From NCBI GenBank assembly GCA_014607495.2, contig CP053148.1, positions 2,666,001 through 2,730,000 on the forward strand: a stretch of DNA of 64,000 nucleotides. Reading direction: 5' to 3'. The stretch is from Carposina sasakii. Taxonomy: Eukaryota > Arthropoda > Insecta > Lepidoptera > Carposinidae. Under the pieces are notes generated by a model that was given only the letters and a program-made list of their open reading frames with translations, was not told the origin of the DNA and did not search any database. Positions within the stretch are counted from its first letter, which is position 1. Each line of letters starts with the position of its first letter. Of this stretch, positions 54,901 to 64,000 are shown piece after piece. Position numbers and translations under genes: made by a program.

Positions 54901-57146
54901 TTTTCCTGGGGTAAAATGTAGCCTATATGTTAAGTGGGACCTGTCACAATATATTACTGAAAACTGCATCGATATCGGTTCAAACTCACAGACAAACCGA
55001 CATAAAATCCAAAAATCATTCTTTTGGGTAATATTGCGTTGATAAAGGTCTCCTATAATATATTTTACATTTCATATTGTTTCATTCATTTCATATTATA
55101 TTCCATGTACAGACAGCGATCCGTAACATTTTTATTATTATGTAAATACATAGATATACTCAGAGATACTGTCGCTTGGAGCTGTGAAAAAATGAAACTC
55201 CTAAGCCTTTGTAGGTCTCTACTTGCTCAGCTTGTGCATTGTAGAATGAAACAACTATCATTAATACTTCCCGAAGAGTTAGCTACTTAATTCAAAAGTA
55301 CCTACCTACTTGTCATCATGGAAAACATACCTATTACTATATTATTTATTTTAGTTCAATGATGTACTTTACTGGTTTTGTTAAAGTAATTGCTAATGTA
55401 TTTCAGAAAACACAATTATTATAATTCTTCTTTGACCAAAAATGTTTACTACCACTACTTTTTCGTTCATGTAATTTCTAGCTTAAAGAACTTGGTATAG
55501 GTAGTTTTAAATTAGTTATATAAATTTTTACCTCTTCTGTTATATACAGAGGTCGGAATTAGGTAGAGTAATTTATGTACTTGCATCGAAATGTTGATAT
55601 TAATGTGGACCTTCCCAGGATTTCTAATGGACAATCCCGTGTGGCCAACAATATTACAAATAAATAATAATAAAACCCTCAGAGATAGACAACTAAAACA
55701 AAGATAATTAACATAAAATGTTTATTAGTATTTAGGTACATTAGTTCACAATACAAATTATTAATAGTCTTAAGGAAATTCTCATACGCATACTTCAACT
55801 TTTTTATAAATACGAGCAAATACTTTTGCTTCTAGCCTAGACTCGTGAGGTTTTGCTTATTCAAACGGCCCATTAGAATCATTTGAGGCATATCCACTTT
55901 ATTCTTTCGCTGTATGAAATCAGTGCAAGTACATAAATGACTCTACCTAATTCCGACCTCTGGTTATATAAAACATTTTTATTAATCAAATTGAACACTG
56001 ATTTTTGAAACTTGACCTATTAAACCTGGTATATCGACTGATGTATAGTGAAGTTAAATAATTTACCCACCTTTCTATCTAAATTCATTATTTACACAAA
56101 TAATTGATATTGTAAATATTGATACCTTGGACTGGCCAGAATAGAAAGCATTGTTTACACATTACGAAGTGCCGCTGCAGGAGTACCAAGCAAGAGTGAA
56201 AATACTGTTAATATGTTCATTGCAAGCAGATTTTCTTAGCATGCCAACATCAGTTCAAAGCCTAGTGCCAGAATGCAATCTCTATGTCACCTCTAGAAAA
56301 ACAGTATGTGTTAAGTTGAAGGAAATACTTGATTTTATTTTGCACTTTACAACTGCACCAGGATTTTGCAATGTGTAAACAAGACTTTAAGTATATGACT
56401 TCACTATCAAATAAAGGTATTGACTGCCTGAGAATGGGTTTGCATCTGTTATTTCAATATTGCAGATTGAATAATGTACTTCACCCATGATAATTGGAGA
56501 AATTATCAGTTTAGTTTTTCACCTTAAAACCTTTTATCTCAAAGGTGAAGGTAAATTTACTCCAATTTAATTTGGCTAGGGGTACTTTAAAATTAAATAC
56601 CTACTCAATTTACGTAGGCTAGTGTCTGAAAATAAATACAGTAGAAATCAACAAGTTCTAGTTTCCTATAATTTATGACTCAGTTTATAAATAAAATAGG
56701 TACCTACATAAACCAGAATAAGATCGTAGAAAGTATTTTATGCATTTACCCACAATTATTTCGAGGGGGGTTATAAGACCTTGCCGAAGATATGATCGAC
56801 AGCTACTCAATATTCAATAATGATAGGAGAGAAATAGCTTTACTAGGGTAATTGCCTGCAGAACGATAAAAAGAAAATATAAATTCATATAATAGGTGAG
56901 TATGGTAAAACATGCTGTAAAATATCATTTACCAGCGCGGCATGTTGAACAGAAACCAAATCTGGGATCTACCAATACAATGGGATTACATACATTATGA
57001 AGATCATTGTAAATTTGTCGGGTAATCAAATTCCGAGCATGTGGATGATACATGAATCTTACCTGTGAGAGTTGTTCTTCGGCCTGCTGTCTCTGATTGG
57101 GGTCAATACTTGCTCGCAATATTTCGGTGAGTTTTCGTGAATCCAT
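33962..57146 (-). CDS. IPO7: Importin-7 (moleskin-type nuclear import receptor), 14 exons
   Basis: Beta-karyopherin that carries cargo (in animals, for example, ribosomal proteins, histone H1 and activated MAPK) through nuclear pores under Ran control. Coding exons, 5' to 3': 57146-57063, 50927-50376, 46685-46540, 46256-46083, 44619-44474, 43858-43055, 42463-42240, 39447-39268, 38160-38024, 37397-37195, 36422-36283, 35294-35186, 34685-34542, 34017-33962. The phases agree throughout and give 1032 residues (human IPO7 is about 1038). Landmarks: an IBN-type N-terminus ([17 protein letters not shown], then [14 protein letters not shown]), ELPWWKAK (254-261), [47 protein letters not shown], an acidic linker at about 866-933, RIEQSGGYAF, and the C-terminus VPTTFKFGS. 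Between exons 3 and 4 the exon-3 donor is weak (AA|GTTTTA), and the stretch that should read KWALHIL...FER is missing. The other sites are standard. Introns total about 20 kb and hold most of the transposons from 34 to 57 kb. Confidence 0.95.
34048..34440 (+). repeat. Dispersed repeat ('aaaaccgaccaagggcgagt') in importin-7 intron 13
   Basis: Starts 'aaaaaaccgaccaagggcga', includes 'gtcagactcgcgcaccgagg' and ends near 'agggttccgttttttccttt'. It is a very common lepidopteran repeat form. No coding potential. Confidence 0.7.
35330..35760 (-). repeat. Repeat shared with 45410-45900 (reverse copy)
   Basis: The minus strand here matches the plus strand at 45530-45800: 'gcgtttataaatatggtcac', 'aactttgaaggc', 'attactacctcatt', 'ttctgataagcataaa'. 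It lies in importin-7 intron 11. The ORF of 128 codons over it is partly repeat, but the intergenomic status of the encoded peptide is unknown. Confidence 0.65.
37430..38023. other. Importin-7 intron 9, nothing recognised
   Basis: Unclassified, AT-rich, with 'gtgaggccatgacgtcataa' (37746-37765), which contains a CRE-like TGACGTCA. In an intron, this is probably coincidental. Confidence 0.3.
38573..39078. mobile_element. TIR element with perfect 27-bp ends, importin-7 intron 8
   Basis: ATACCTTGAGTCTCAAATGG plus 'cgtaatc' (38573-38599) is exactly mirrored by 'gattacg' plus 'ccatttgagactcaaggtat' (39052-39078). About 0.5 kb, AT-rich inside, non-coding. Left of it (38420-38565) is a direct repeat: 'ttccgggaggtgggcagcag' occurs twice, at about 38428 and 38534. 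Confidence 0.83.
39448..42239. other. Importin-7 intron 7
   Basis: A 2.8-kb intron. It holds one copy of the 'gcaggatc' dispersed repeat (39950-40160) and an inverted pair around 41038-41125 ('ggcgc...aaagcgccttt'-like words 'agcggggttgtttac' / 'gtaaacaaccccg'). The ORFs inside show no family resemblance. Confidence 0.4.
42852..42895 (+). repeat. Fragment of the 30644-31038 TIR element
   Basis: 'atcagatccgagggtcagtg' followed by 'gaggacccggtggtgggcgc' matches the right end and flank of the element at 30644-31038. It lies in importin-7 intron 6, about 160 bp from the exon-6 donor. Confidence 0.65.
43880..44124 (-). repeat. tRNA-head SINE, reverse copy
   Basis: Reverse complement of the SINE at 51253-51480. 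The tRNA-like B-box region 'accgggattcgaacctagg' and A-box region are at the right; the tail words 'cacacacttcacaacacatt', 'agtcccacgttaaggtccct' and 'gtgtcgtgggtactaagcaa' are at the left. It lies in importin-7 intron 5, immediately upstream of exon 6. Confidence 0.8.
44222..44285 (-). repeat. Second tRNA-derived SINE family, head fragment
   Basis: 'cacccgggtgggaatcgaac' and 'ccacgacctctgcatccgcg' read, in reverse complement, as a tRNA-like A box (ggttagagcaat) and B box (ggttcgattcc). Related fragments lie at 45262-45318, 46715-46790 (plus) and 63072-63130. They lack tRNA folding as full genes. Confidence 0.75.
45001..45054 (+). repeat. Short 'cacacatctacac' minisatellite
   Basis: Five to six imperfect units of 'cacacatctacac' or 'cacccacacatctaca' in tandem, inside a 'gcaggatc' type repeat region in importin-7 intron 4. 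Confidence 0.75.
45410..45900 (+). repeat. Repeat shared with 35330-35760
   Basis: Forward copy of the family: 'ttgcgtttataaatatggtc', 'actttgaaggcttattacta', 'cctcattt', 'ctgataagcataaa'. Importin-7 intron 4. Non-coding. Confidence 0.6.
46715..46790 (+). repeat. tRNA-derived SINE head, plus orientation
   Basis: 'gataactcagttggttagag' carries an A-box-like sequence and 'gtcgtgagttcaaatctcac' a B-box-like sequence, spaced as in a tRNA. It ends 'tcgggtgaaaaat'. It lies 30 bp upstream of importin-7 exon 3, in the antisense direction. It is a SINE fragment rather than a tRNA gene, because no aminoacyl stem can be formed. Confidence 0.72.
46991..47080 (+). repeat. LINE-end fragment, inverted relative to the one at 50322-50372
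   Basis: 'gtatgatgaattttgtgaga' and 'gcgagatgtctcacttttaa' match, in inverted orientation, the sequence next to the importin-7 exon-2 donor. It gives the LINE-bearing intron a pair of inverted flanks 3.3 kb apart. Confidence 0.6.
47480..50370 (-). mobile_element. Non-LTR retrotransposon (jockey/CR1-like), broken, in importin-7 intron 2
   Basis: Sense to importin-7. From the 5' side: an APE-type endonuclease fragment near 50200-50340 ([11 protein letters not shown]), a linker ORF at 49346-49999 (with [20 protein letters not shown]), the start of reverse transcriptase at 48502-48756 ([16 protein letters not shown]), and the RT core at 47729-48196 ([18 protein letters not shown], then YADDLQIY). 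About 500 bp of unrelated AT-rich sequence (48820-49345) splits the ORF. Frames shift repeatedly, and the N-terminal and C-terminal ends are missing. The YADD catalytic motif is retained. A poly-T run at about 47508-47522 (poly-A on the element strand) marks its 3' end. It is an inactive copy. Confidence 0.87.
51253..51480 (+). repeat. tRNA-head SINE, most complete copy
   Basis: 'cgattggtgtagtaggtagt' (A-box-like) and 'ctgggttcgaatcccgatag' (B-box-like), then 'gatatgatgaatatcgatgt', 'gttgcttagtacccacgaca', 'gatcttaatgtgggactagg' and a tail of A. Other copies: 43880-44124 (reverse), 60690-60860 (reverse, split) and a tail fragment at 12352-12440. Importin-7 intron 1. Confidence 0.82.
51568..51902 (+). 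repeat. Dispersed lepidopteran-type repeat, copy 3
   Basis: Begins 'taatctatacatataaaaaa' and ends 'gtcgcgggcgtccactagtt'; same internal words as 940-1252. Partial copies follow at 52448-52550 and 54170-54335, and an almost complete reverse copy at 54829-55130. Importin-7 intron 1. Confidence 0.78.
52986..56078 (+). repeat. Two copies of a duplicated block, importin-7 intron 1
   Basis: Copy 1 (about 52986-53523) and copy 2 (about 55209-56078) share 'aggtctctacttgctcagct', 'tgcatcgaaatgttgatatt', 'aatgtggac', 'gtgtggccaacaatat', 'aaggaaattctcat', 'gcttctagcctagactcgtg', 'cctaattccgacctctggtt', 'aaataatttacccaccttt'. Copy 2 has several extra pieces, so copy 1 is shortened. They are separated by other dispersed repeats. 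The block may be a decayed transposon; no family was recognised. Confidence 0.7.
54829..55130 (-). repeat. Dispersed lepidopteran-type repeat, reverse copy
   Basis: Starts 'actagtggacgcccgcgaat' and contains 'attatcccggataaaaacat', 'cctatatgttaagtgggacc', 'ttgcgttgataaaggtctcc' and 'tgtacagacagcgatccgt'. It is the inverse of 940-1252 and 51568-51902. Confidence 0.75.
56079..57062. other. Importin-7 intron 1, 5' part; nothing recognised
   Basis: AT-rich intron sequence just downstream of the importin-7 exon-1 donor. A 75-codon ORF (56151-56378) shows no family resemblance. Confidence 0.4.
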
Positions 57147-57660
57147 ATTGATTCTTTTACTTAACAATTTCTAAATTCTATGAAGAGAAGGAGCCGCTGC
57201 CGGGTGTAGAAGTAAAAAAGGAATAAAAAAAAGATGACAGACAGACATAGAAGAAGTCTATGGCTGGTGTCTATGGTGAATCCAGTGTTGTCACAAAAAG
57301 GAAGGGGGTCTATTTTAAGATCACAGTAGATATTTAGACGCGGACGAACGGATTCGGCACCTGTCTGGGACAGGAATAAGTGGAATCATTCATTCAAACA
57401 ATTGTAAAAAAATCAATCTGTCAGTAAAAAAAAACTTGGATTTGTTTCAGAATGATCCACCTTCTTTTTGAATTTTTGTAGTATTTTGTATCAATTTTCA
57501 TTGCAAATAATTACAGTTTTATAATTACTTTCTAAATCAATTAGCCGGGTTCTGTGAAAATCGGTAAAATCTTGATGAATCAACCGATAATGCCGCCATT
57601 TGTGTGTCACAGTGTAAACACTTTATTTTACTGAAAAGAATGTAAATATTATAAGTAAAT
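57147..57660. promoter_or_regulatory. Shared 5' region of divergent importin-7 and INPP4 genes
   Basis: A 514-bp interval between two start codons on opposite strands, so it should hold both 5' UTRs and promoters unless an upstream non-coding exon exists. No TATA box is evident. 'ataatgccgccattt' (57588-57602), read from the other strand as 'aaatggcggcat', resembles a YY1/pleiohomeotic-type AAATGGCGGC site, in a typical position for the INPP4 side. No transposon is seen in it, in contrast to all neighbouring stretches. Confidence 0.6.
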
Positions 57661-60600
57661 ATGCGGTATAACAAGCAAGAGTTGTATGCGTTAGCGTCGC
57701 AAACTTCTCAAAACTTTGAACGGGAGGGTGTTTTAGTTCTTAAAGAAAAGCAGGATGGATTTTTTCGACGCGCAGAAGGTAAGTTAAAATTATGTTTATT
57801 ATAGTTTTAACGGGCAATACTTATCATATCTTAAGTACGCAGGTTTTTGATTCATAGGCCTGCTAAAAGGTCTTTTATAAATACCAATAATTCATACGTC
57901 AAGAGTACCCTAAGCCGACGGGCGTGCATGAAGAATATCATGAAAGTAGATGAAGAGAAAGAGCTGTGTCATAACCATAGCAAATCAAAAAAATAGCCAA
58001 AATCTCTATAGAATCCTTCGAGAAGAGGTGTACTTTTATGTTTGTAACACAAGTATTGTTATTACTTCCTGGGGCTTTCTCAACAGAGCAGGAACTGTTA
58101 TCACTACATATTATAAAACAAAGTCGATTTCTACTGTCTGTCCCTATGTATGTTTAGATCTTTCAAACTATGAAACCAATAAATTAATTTATAGGGTGTA
58201 CCGTGCGATGGTTCAGACTACGTGGGAATTTGTTATTTTACCTGAAGGGCCCTGAACCATGGTATGAACCAATGGGAGTCATTGTGTTTGGACATCATCA
58301 TGTGAAGGTGCAACCACAAGATGAAAATGGGCACTGGCCTTTTCACATAGGTATGGTGTAATATTTTCAATAATAAAGTTCGGCCTGTGCCAAATTTCTC
58401 CATAACTTTTATATGTGATTAAAAATAACCTCCTGTTTTGACAACATAGTCCGTAACAGACAGACAGACAGAGTTACTTTCGCATTTATAATATTAGTTG
58501 GGATTAAAAATAACACAACATAGTCCGTAAATCACACTACAGTCACCAGCCTGCCTTCTCATATAGTGACTGGGTAAAAACCCCTCTATAGCTGTAGCCT
58601 TGCAGCATATTATGCCCTGCGGGATGCCCATGTCTAGTGGTGGACTGCAATAGGCTGATGTGATAAGAGGAACACATACAATAACACCACACGTTGATTC
58701 TGACCGTCACAGGTAAACATATACTTAAACTTAGTCAGGTCTGTCCCTCTGCGTTCTTAACGCAAATGGCTGAAAGAGAAAGGGATATGTAGGACAAATT
58801 AAACTTTTAGGTTTAATTGTGACAGAATTGACCATAATGTTTTCATACACTAAACAACCATGTATCACCAATGTTCAAAGGAACTAATTGCTGAAACACA
58901 CTAGCATTTTTTAAATTGCAGGATGGGATAATGGAGTGTGCTATAAAATGGCAACATTTCACGAGTCAGAGCGTATGTTGTGGCTTAAGGCAATTGAAAT
59001 GGCACCGTATGACAAAATTACCTCCCAGGTGTCAGCCTTGAGAGAAAGACTGAATAAAATCAGACCAAACCTAGATATAGCTATGTACAGATTACAAAAA
59101 GGAATAGTACCAGGTAAGCATTATTTGTATCTTTAAAAATTTTACCTTGGTTACCGAAAATCGAAATCCCTAGCTGTGTCCACATCGAAGATATAGGAGG
59201 CGTAAAATATCCGCGAATAATTTCTAGAAAATAATGGAATGGCTGTGCTTGCTTTGCTCAAGACTGGGCTGTAGCACTACTATGCCCCCAGAAAGTTGTG
59301 GGCACATAATATTTGCTAATAACCTTACATGTAAGCATAACTTGGATGCTTTAAAATTTAAGAACTTGAACATATGCAATATTTCCAAAAAGCCCATTAT
59401 TTGTGGGTAAGATTAATCTTATTGATTTTTGTTTGCCAAATCATAGATATTTCCATGTTGTATATTAAACCATTGCTTATAATGGATCTTATGGGGAAAG
59501 TTTGGTAACTTTCTGTTGTGTTTTTACACCTAAACTACTGGACAAATTTTAATGAAATTTAGTAGTAAAGATGCAGTTAGCCCTACAAAAGACTGTCATT
59601 AAGAAAGGGTACCTTTTATCACAATTATAGGTAATGGACATTTTGTATAAGACTTCATAATTGTAGTTTTAAGATAGCTTATCATTTGCATTATAATTCG
59701 GATTTCAAAGCTACTTTTCAGTATTGATAAATACTATTTCAGACATGAATGAAGTACCCCTGTGTGAACTGGCACTCTCGTGTGATAACCTACTATGTGA
59801 TGCGTACGGTCACCCCCCATCTCCGGTTTGCATCATCTATGTCAAGTACCTTAAGGGACTTAGTGTTAGATATGGCTCTACCGAAATTGTTGAGGTTAGT
59901 AAAAAAATTTTTAAGGTGAGGTCTTGTGTCGTCGTACTAAGCAACGGTATATATGTCGCAGTAAAATAGATAAAGCCGTAATATAGTTATATCCATCAAT
60001 AGTTATACGAATATTTTTATCGTATCGTAATTTTAGTATGAAAATATTTTTCGGCGGATCCGATTTCTTCGGTGTTAGGTTACATGTTTAAGTTTAAGAC
60101 GATAACTATATTCCTAGTGAGATAGTAATGAATCGCTTTCGTATAACTATGTTACGGTATATAGTCATATCCCTAAAAAAAAAATTCAGGGTGGCTTATA
60201 TATTGTCCACCTATATCATACGGAGTAAGTCTGTGAAAATATCTAGCGGTCTTACTCTGAAAACGGTTTTGACGCGTTTAAAGTTTCGGGAACGATTTAC
60301 ACTAAATTACTTTTTCAACTTACATCGTGTCATCTAAGCACCATATCTGCTTCGTCGTTTTCTTCCATTTGTATTATTATCTTAGGGTCCCAACACAATA
60401 TAAGTCGAGAACAAAAGGGTGATACCAGAAACAGCTGCTACTCCGGCTCGTGCTTCGCCTAAACGCTCGGAACGTTCTTACTAATACGCTCATATCTCCG
60501 AAACTTATCGATTTGAAATTTTCATATTCTTGAATATCACATTCAAAAAATGAAAAAAAATTTTTTTTGAAAATCACCCCCTTAAGACGATAACGTGAGA

Positions 60601-63600
60601 TAGTAATGAACGCTTTCGTCTAACTATGTTACGGTATATAGTCATATCCCTAGGGATATAACTATATTACGGCTTTATCTATCTTACTGCGACGTATACC
60701 TATACATAGATAAGTATACAAACATCCATGATTCGGAAACAAACAATGATATTCATTATTCATCATATCAATGTTTGCACCTACCGGGATTTGAACTCAG
60801 GACCTATAGAGTCGAAGGCAGGGCCACTACCTATTACACCAATCAGTCGTCAAATCAGCAATTACTATTAAATATACAATACGCGGCATAAGCTCAGAAT
60901 TGCATTTGTATATGAGTGTAACTGTGTCGCGCTCTAGGCTGACGCACACCTACGTTGTCTATGTACGTACACTCACGCAAGTGCTGTGTTCCTAAACTTA
61001 GGTAGACTGCATATTTCGGTTATGTACATTCTGCGTATAATCTATAATTCGATAAAAGTTTGCAGAAATTTTCATTAGTGCGTTCTAGTCGTTAGAGTGC
61101 CGCTAACGTGTATTTGCGTCGTCGTCACACTAGGCGTTGCCCTGATGTCGGCACCCTTAGAAAATCTGCCGATAGCGAATTTGTCAGGACTCTAAAACCC
61201 AGGGCGATGCTTAAAAACTATCCAGGACAGCCCAAAAAGCAGGACATGTCCTGGGAAAACAGGACGGTTGGCAACCTTACCGCCTTGTTTAGCATACCGA
61301 GGCCAGTCATAAAAGATGAGTGACTAGTTAGCTCATCAGTATCTTTAGTCGACCCTTACAACATGCATATAAGGGGATGCAGCCGATGAAGGTGTTCTAG
61401 TAAACCAACTATATATAAGCAACTATAAACATGGAGTTGATTGTATGCTTATTTTACTAGTTACAAATAATTTTTTACATAAAACCGCTGTGATATAACT
61501 AACAATAGGTGTCCTTTATAGTAACTACTAACTGCTATAACTCATTTCAGAAAAGCAGTAACCCCTGTTTCTCGAAGACGATTCTGTTCCGTGCCAGTGA
61601 CGGTCTCACAGGCCAGGCGATAGTCCGGATCGTTGTGTATGACGTGAAGGAACGGGTCTCCGAGACCGCGGTCCCTATAGGCTTTACATCGCTACAGTTA
61701 AGCACGATACAGGTGAGTTTGATAAATTTTTCCAGCCCTTAGACAGAAAAAAATTCTTCAAGGCCACAACAAGACGTTACTGCTTTCTTCAAAAACCTTA
61801 AGCCCCTCGACTGTTGTTTTTCTGATATTAGTGTCAGATTTTTTAAATTGTCGTTGATTTATCCACGCCGCAACAGAAAGTATAGGTAGATAGATGTCAA
61901 ACGCATATTGTATAACACGCATTATTAGCAAACGGCTAGGCACTTTGAACAATATAGACGTAAAAATTCTTTTAGAGTTGTTATTTATGCAGTTCTAACA
62001 TAATCTAACCTAATTAATTATCATCTAGGCAAATTATCTCCATCCAAAACCCATACTATTCAAAACGCCCAGTCAGTTTTTAATACGACATGCTATACAA
62101 TATCCCTTCGAAATAAATATAGATAAAACTTTCACCAGGAAGCGCAAAGGCTACGAGTGGCGCTAGTAACCCGGGAAAACAAAACTGTCGGCTTCGTAAC
62201 CATTAACGGCTGGAGTCTGGAGCCGTCATACGTCGGCACCAGCCCAAGCCACACCACCGATAAGAATATCGACATCCAAAAAGTGCTATGTCACCGCCGG
62301 TCGCAATCGTTACCTCCGCGACTGGGATTAAAGTTAAAGTTCCCGTGCTATGGTACGCTGTTGAAGCAGAATTTCGCTAATAGCACACAAGTAACGTACC
62401 GTTTTCATTCGGGCTTGGGAGGGGATATCACGGTGCACGAGGTTATGGCTGAAGCGAAGATTTGTTATCAATTCCCGATGCAGTTGCTGTGAGTATTAGA
62501 AATGTAACATATTAATAAGAAATATAATAGTAGCGCAGAAATCTCATCCTAAAACAGACATTAAAACTTATTGCGTGTTATGCTTTCATATCCCTTAAAC
62601 CCTGCTGTCGACGCGCTAAATTACCGAACCCGGTTGTCAGTCGCGCGTCCGTCCGCGCCCTATCAGCGAGCGACGAAAGCGGTCGGACAGTTTTAGTTTT
62701 TCCTTGATTTCTAGCTATATATGTAATAAAACGAACTAAAAATGGGGGTTTACAATTAATTTGTATGTGGTGTAGGCCTGTAGGGAGTCTACCAGAACCA
62801 GTTAAATTTTAAAAGGGGTTTATGAGTAAAAAAGTTTGGGAACCCCTGCCTTAAAGCATTATACCTCCCATTAAGTTTCGCATGTTACCGCATTTGCACG
62901 ATTTGGCAGCCAGAACGTCGGGTTACATTGGATTTAATTCAATGGATTCACTGAATTTTACTTCACTAATCTCTGCCACAAATAAGAAGCAGCCATATGT
63001 GCGCATAATTATTATAATTTCTATTGCACTTACTGTATTATTTTTTATAAATATTATTAAGAAAATGAAGAAAAAAATTCACCCGAGTGAGATTTGAACT
63101 CACGACCTATCGCAAACCGTAGCAAATTCGAAACTCCAGGACCTGACCCACCGCCGTAAAATTGCTGCCTTGTCAGTGTTTTGCAGGATACACTTTGGAG
63201 AGTGTGCGTGGGAACTTCACAATACAGTTCCACCAGCCCCTTTTCACCATCAGGATACTAGACGCAGACTAGCGTATTACCCTTATGTTGTTGATATCCC
63301 ACCCATCCGCACCAAACGTTATGCTAACTCGTTTGTAATGCGAACGGCTAAGGAGTGGAATGCACTTCCTGCCGATGTATTTCCCGAGCACTACAACATT
63401 GGTCTCTTCAAATCTAGAGTGAATAGGCACTTTCTAGACAAACATGTACCACCCTAGGCCGCATCTTGCTTAACATCAGGCACGATGGCCGTCAAATGTT
63501 TGCCTAGCTAATTGTAAAAAAAACCGTGCTTTTGCTCTAACCAATTATCGGGTCAATTAACTCGGATGACGAATTTTACCAATTTTTTTATGTATATACA

Positions 63601-64000
63601 TACTATGTAGTATCAACACGAGTGTGTTTATGAAATGGGTTAGCCAGCAGGGTCAGACTTGGTCAGTAATAAGTTGCCAGCTTTTTGCGAGAATGCCCAA
63701 GTTCCTTAGTCGACTCCGACATGCACTGAAGGAGATGCAGCTGATGTATTGTAATGAAGCCCCGCATCAGCAACGGATGTAGTTTGTATATTTGTGTATA
63801 GTTCATCGCTCAGTTTGAATCACAGAAGTTTTGAACATACAAACAGATAATTTATCAATGTAACTAACACGGAAACTAACAACAACATTACAGTGATATA
63901 TACATACAACGAGAGAAAGAATTGCTGGAGGAATTGCTCTCAGTTGGTGAAATCAGTGGACAATGGCAGACGAGACAGTTGGACCTAGTGAACACACACG
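57661..64000 (+). CDS. INPP4A: Inositol polyphosphate 4-phosphatase (INPP4A/B type), 5' part, 7 exons
   Basis: Lipid phosphatase that removes the 4-phosphate of phosphatidylinositol 3,4-bisphosphate at endosomal or plasma membranes. Exons: 57661-57778, 58195-58350, 58922-59113, 59743-59894, 61551-61712, 62139-62488, 63894 to the window end. All are GT/AG with matching phase, giving about 412 residues so far. Residues about 13-110 look like a PH-type fold (RWFRLRGNLLFYLKG at 44-58, then YKMATFHESERMLWLKAIEM). From 156 comes the INPP4-type C2 domain (EVPLCELALSCDNLLCDAYG, NPCFSKTILFRASD, VRIVVYDVKERVSE, VGFVTINGWSLEP). The segment YRFHSGLGGDITVHEVMAEA followed by KICYQFPMQLL matches the family region after C2. 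The CX5R catalytic domain lies beyond the window. It resembles the Drosophila CG42271 arrangement. The symbol is by family; A versus B cannot be assigned, as insects have one gene. Confidence 0.92.
59949..60698. mobile_element. TIR element splitting a SINE in INPP4 intron 4
   Basis: Arms of about 45 bp: 'tatgtcgcagtaaaatagat' and 'aaagccgtaatatagttata' at the left, mirrored by 'tataactatattacggcttt' and 'atctatcttactgcgacgta' at the right. It interrupts a reverse-oriented tRNA-head SINE: 'cttgtgtcgtcgtactaagc' (59926-59945) lies on its left and 'gattcggaaacaaacaatga' (60730-60749) on its right. TATA lies at both borders. Inside is a direct repeat, 'aactatgttacggtatatag' near 60146 and 60626. 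Confidence 0.85.
60690..60860 (-). repeat. tRNA-head SINE, reverse copy (split by the TIR element)
   Basis: 'catatcaatgtttgcaccta', 'ccgggatttgaactcaggac' and 'ccactacctattacaccaat' are the tRNA-like head in reverse. Its tail continues at 59910-59948 on the far side of the 59949-60698 element. INPP4 intron 4. Confidence 0.78.
60861..61550. other. INPP4 intron 4, 3' part
   Basis: Holds a short copy of the 'gcaggatc' type dispersed repeat (61285-61405: 'accgaggccagtcataaaag', 'acaacatgcat', 'ggatgcagccgatgaagg'). Nothing else recognised. Confidence 0.45.
63132..63457 (+). mobile_element. LINE 3' fragment (C-terminal ORF2 end) in INPP4 intron 6
   Basis: Encodes the typical C-terminal end of an insect LINE ORF2: LQDLTHRRKIAALSVFCRIH, then SFVMRTAKEWNALPADVFPE, then FKSRVNRHFL and a stop codon at 63455-63457. 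It is 5'-truncated and its upstream neighbour is a SINE fragment (63072-63130). It lies about 440 bp before INPP4 exon 7. Confidence 0.83.
63458..63893. repeat. INPP4 intron 6, 3' part with 'gcaggatc' type repeat
   Basis: 63632-63785 shares 'taagttgccagctttt', 'gagaatgcccaagttcctta', 'gacatgcactgaaggagatg' and 'cagctgatgtatt' with the dispersed repeat at 12822-13110. The rest is unremarkable intron up to the 'aacaacattacag' acceptor. Confidence 0.55.

Noticed and set aside
57950..58255. Plus-strand ORF of 101 codons
   Set aside because: It overlaps the INPP4 intron 1 / exon 2 boundary in a different frame; exon 2 in the PH-domain frame explains the region.

Overview
This is an AT-rich, intron-rich animal nuclear window, most probably from a moth or butterfly (Lepidoptera). 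The basis is its spliced metazoan genes plus dispersed repeats of lepidopteran type: short MITEs, tRNA-derived SINEs, jockey/CR1-like LINE pieces, and a repeat family whose consensus ends in gtcgcgggc...ctagt. No prokaryotic operon, phage, plasmid or CRISPR structure is present.

Layout. (1) 1469-9185, minus strand: a complete ten-exon PRP4 pre-mRNA splicing kinase gene (PRPF4B); its introns carry several MITEs. (2) 9186-19600: a long transposon-rich stretch. It holds two well-formed orphan coding exons (12274-12644, minus), a nest of a repeated about 400-bp family (14841-17650), and insertions within insertions. (3) 19606-20968, minus: a THAP-domain gene (5' part) whose first splice donor was hit by a hAT-like element. 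(4) 21933-22442, plus: an intronless 169-codon ORF for a small putative membrane protein. (5) 22500-33900: decayed transposons, a GC-rich multi-hairpin block, a duplicated block, and a 1.7-kb inverted-repeat element that contains a THAP-domain pseudogene. (6) 33962-57146, minus: importin-7 (moleskin-type nuclear import receptor), 14 exons over 23 kb, intact reading frame of 1032 codons, with a LINE in its second intron. (7) 57661 to the window end, plus: the first seven exons of an inositol polyphosphate 4-phosphatase (INPP4A/B, Drosophila CG42271-like), divergent from importin-7 across a 514-bp shared 5' region.

The host genes belong to different housekeeping pathways (splicing kinase, nuclear import, phosphoinositide turnover). 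Apart from the head-to-head importin-7/INPP4 pair I see no functional cluster. I did not find a convincing new multi-gene system. The most interesting signals are local: a hAT insertion whose 8-bp target duplication is the splice donor itself, a conserved importin-7 segment that has no candidate exon, a THAP pseudogene inside a TIR element, and layered transposon nests. All exon boundaries were read by eye from GT/AG sites, reading phase and family similarity recalled from memory; no alignment was run.
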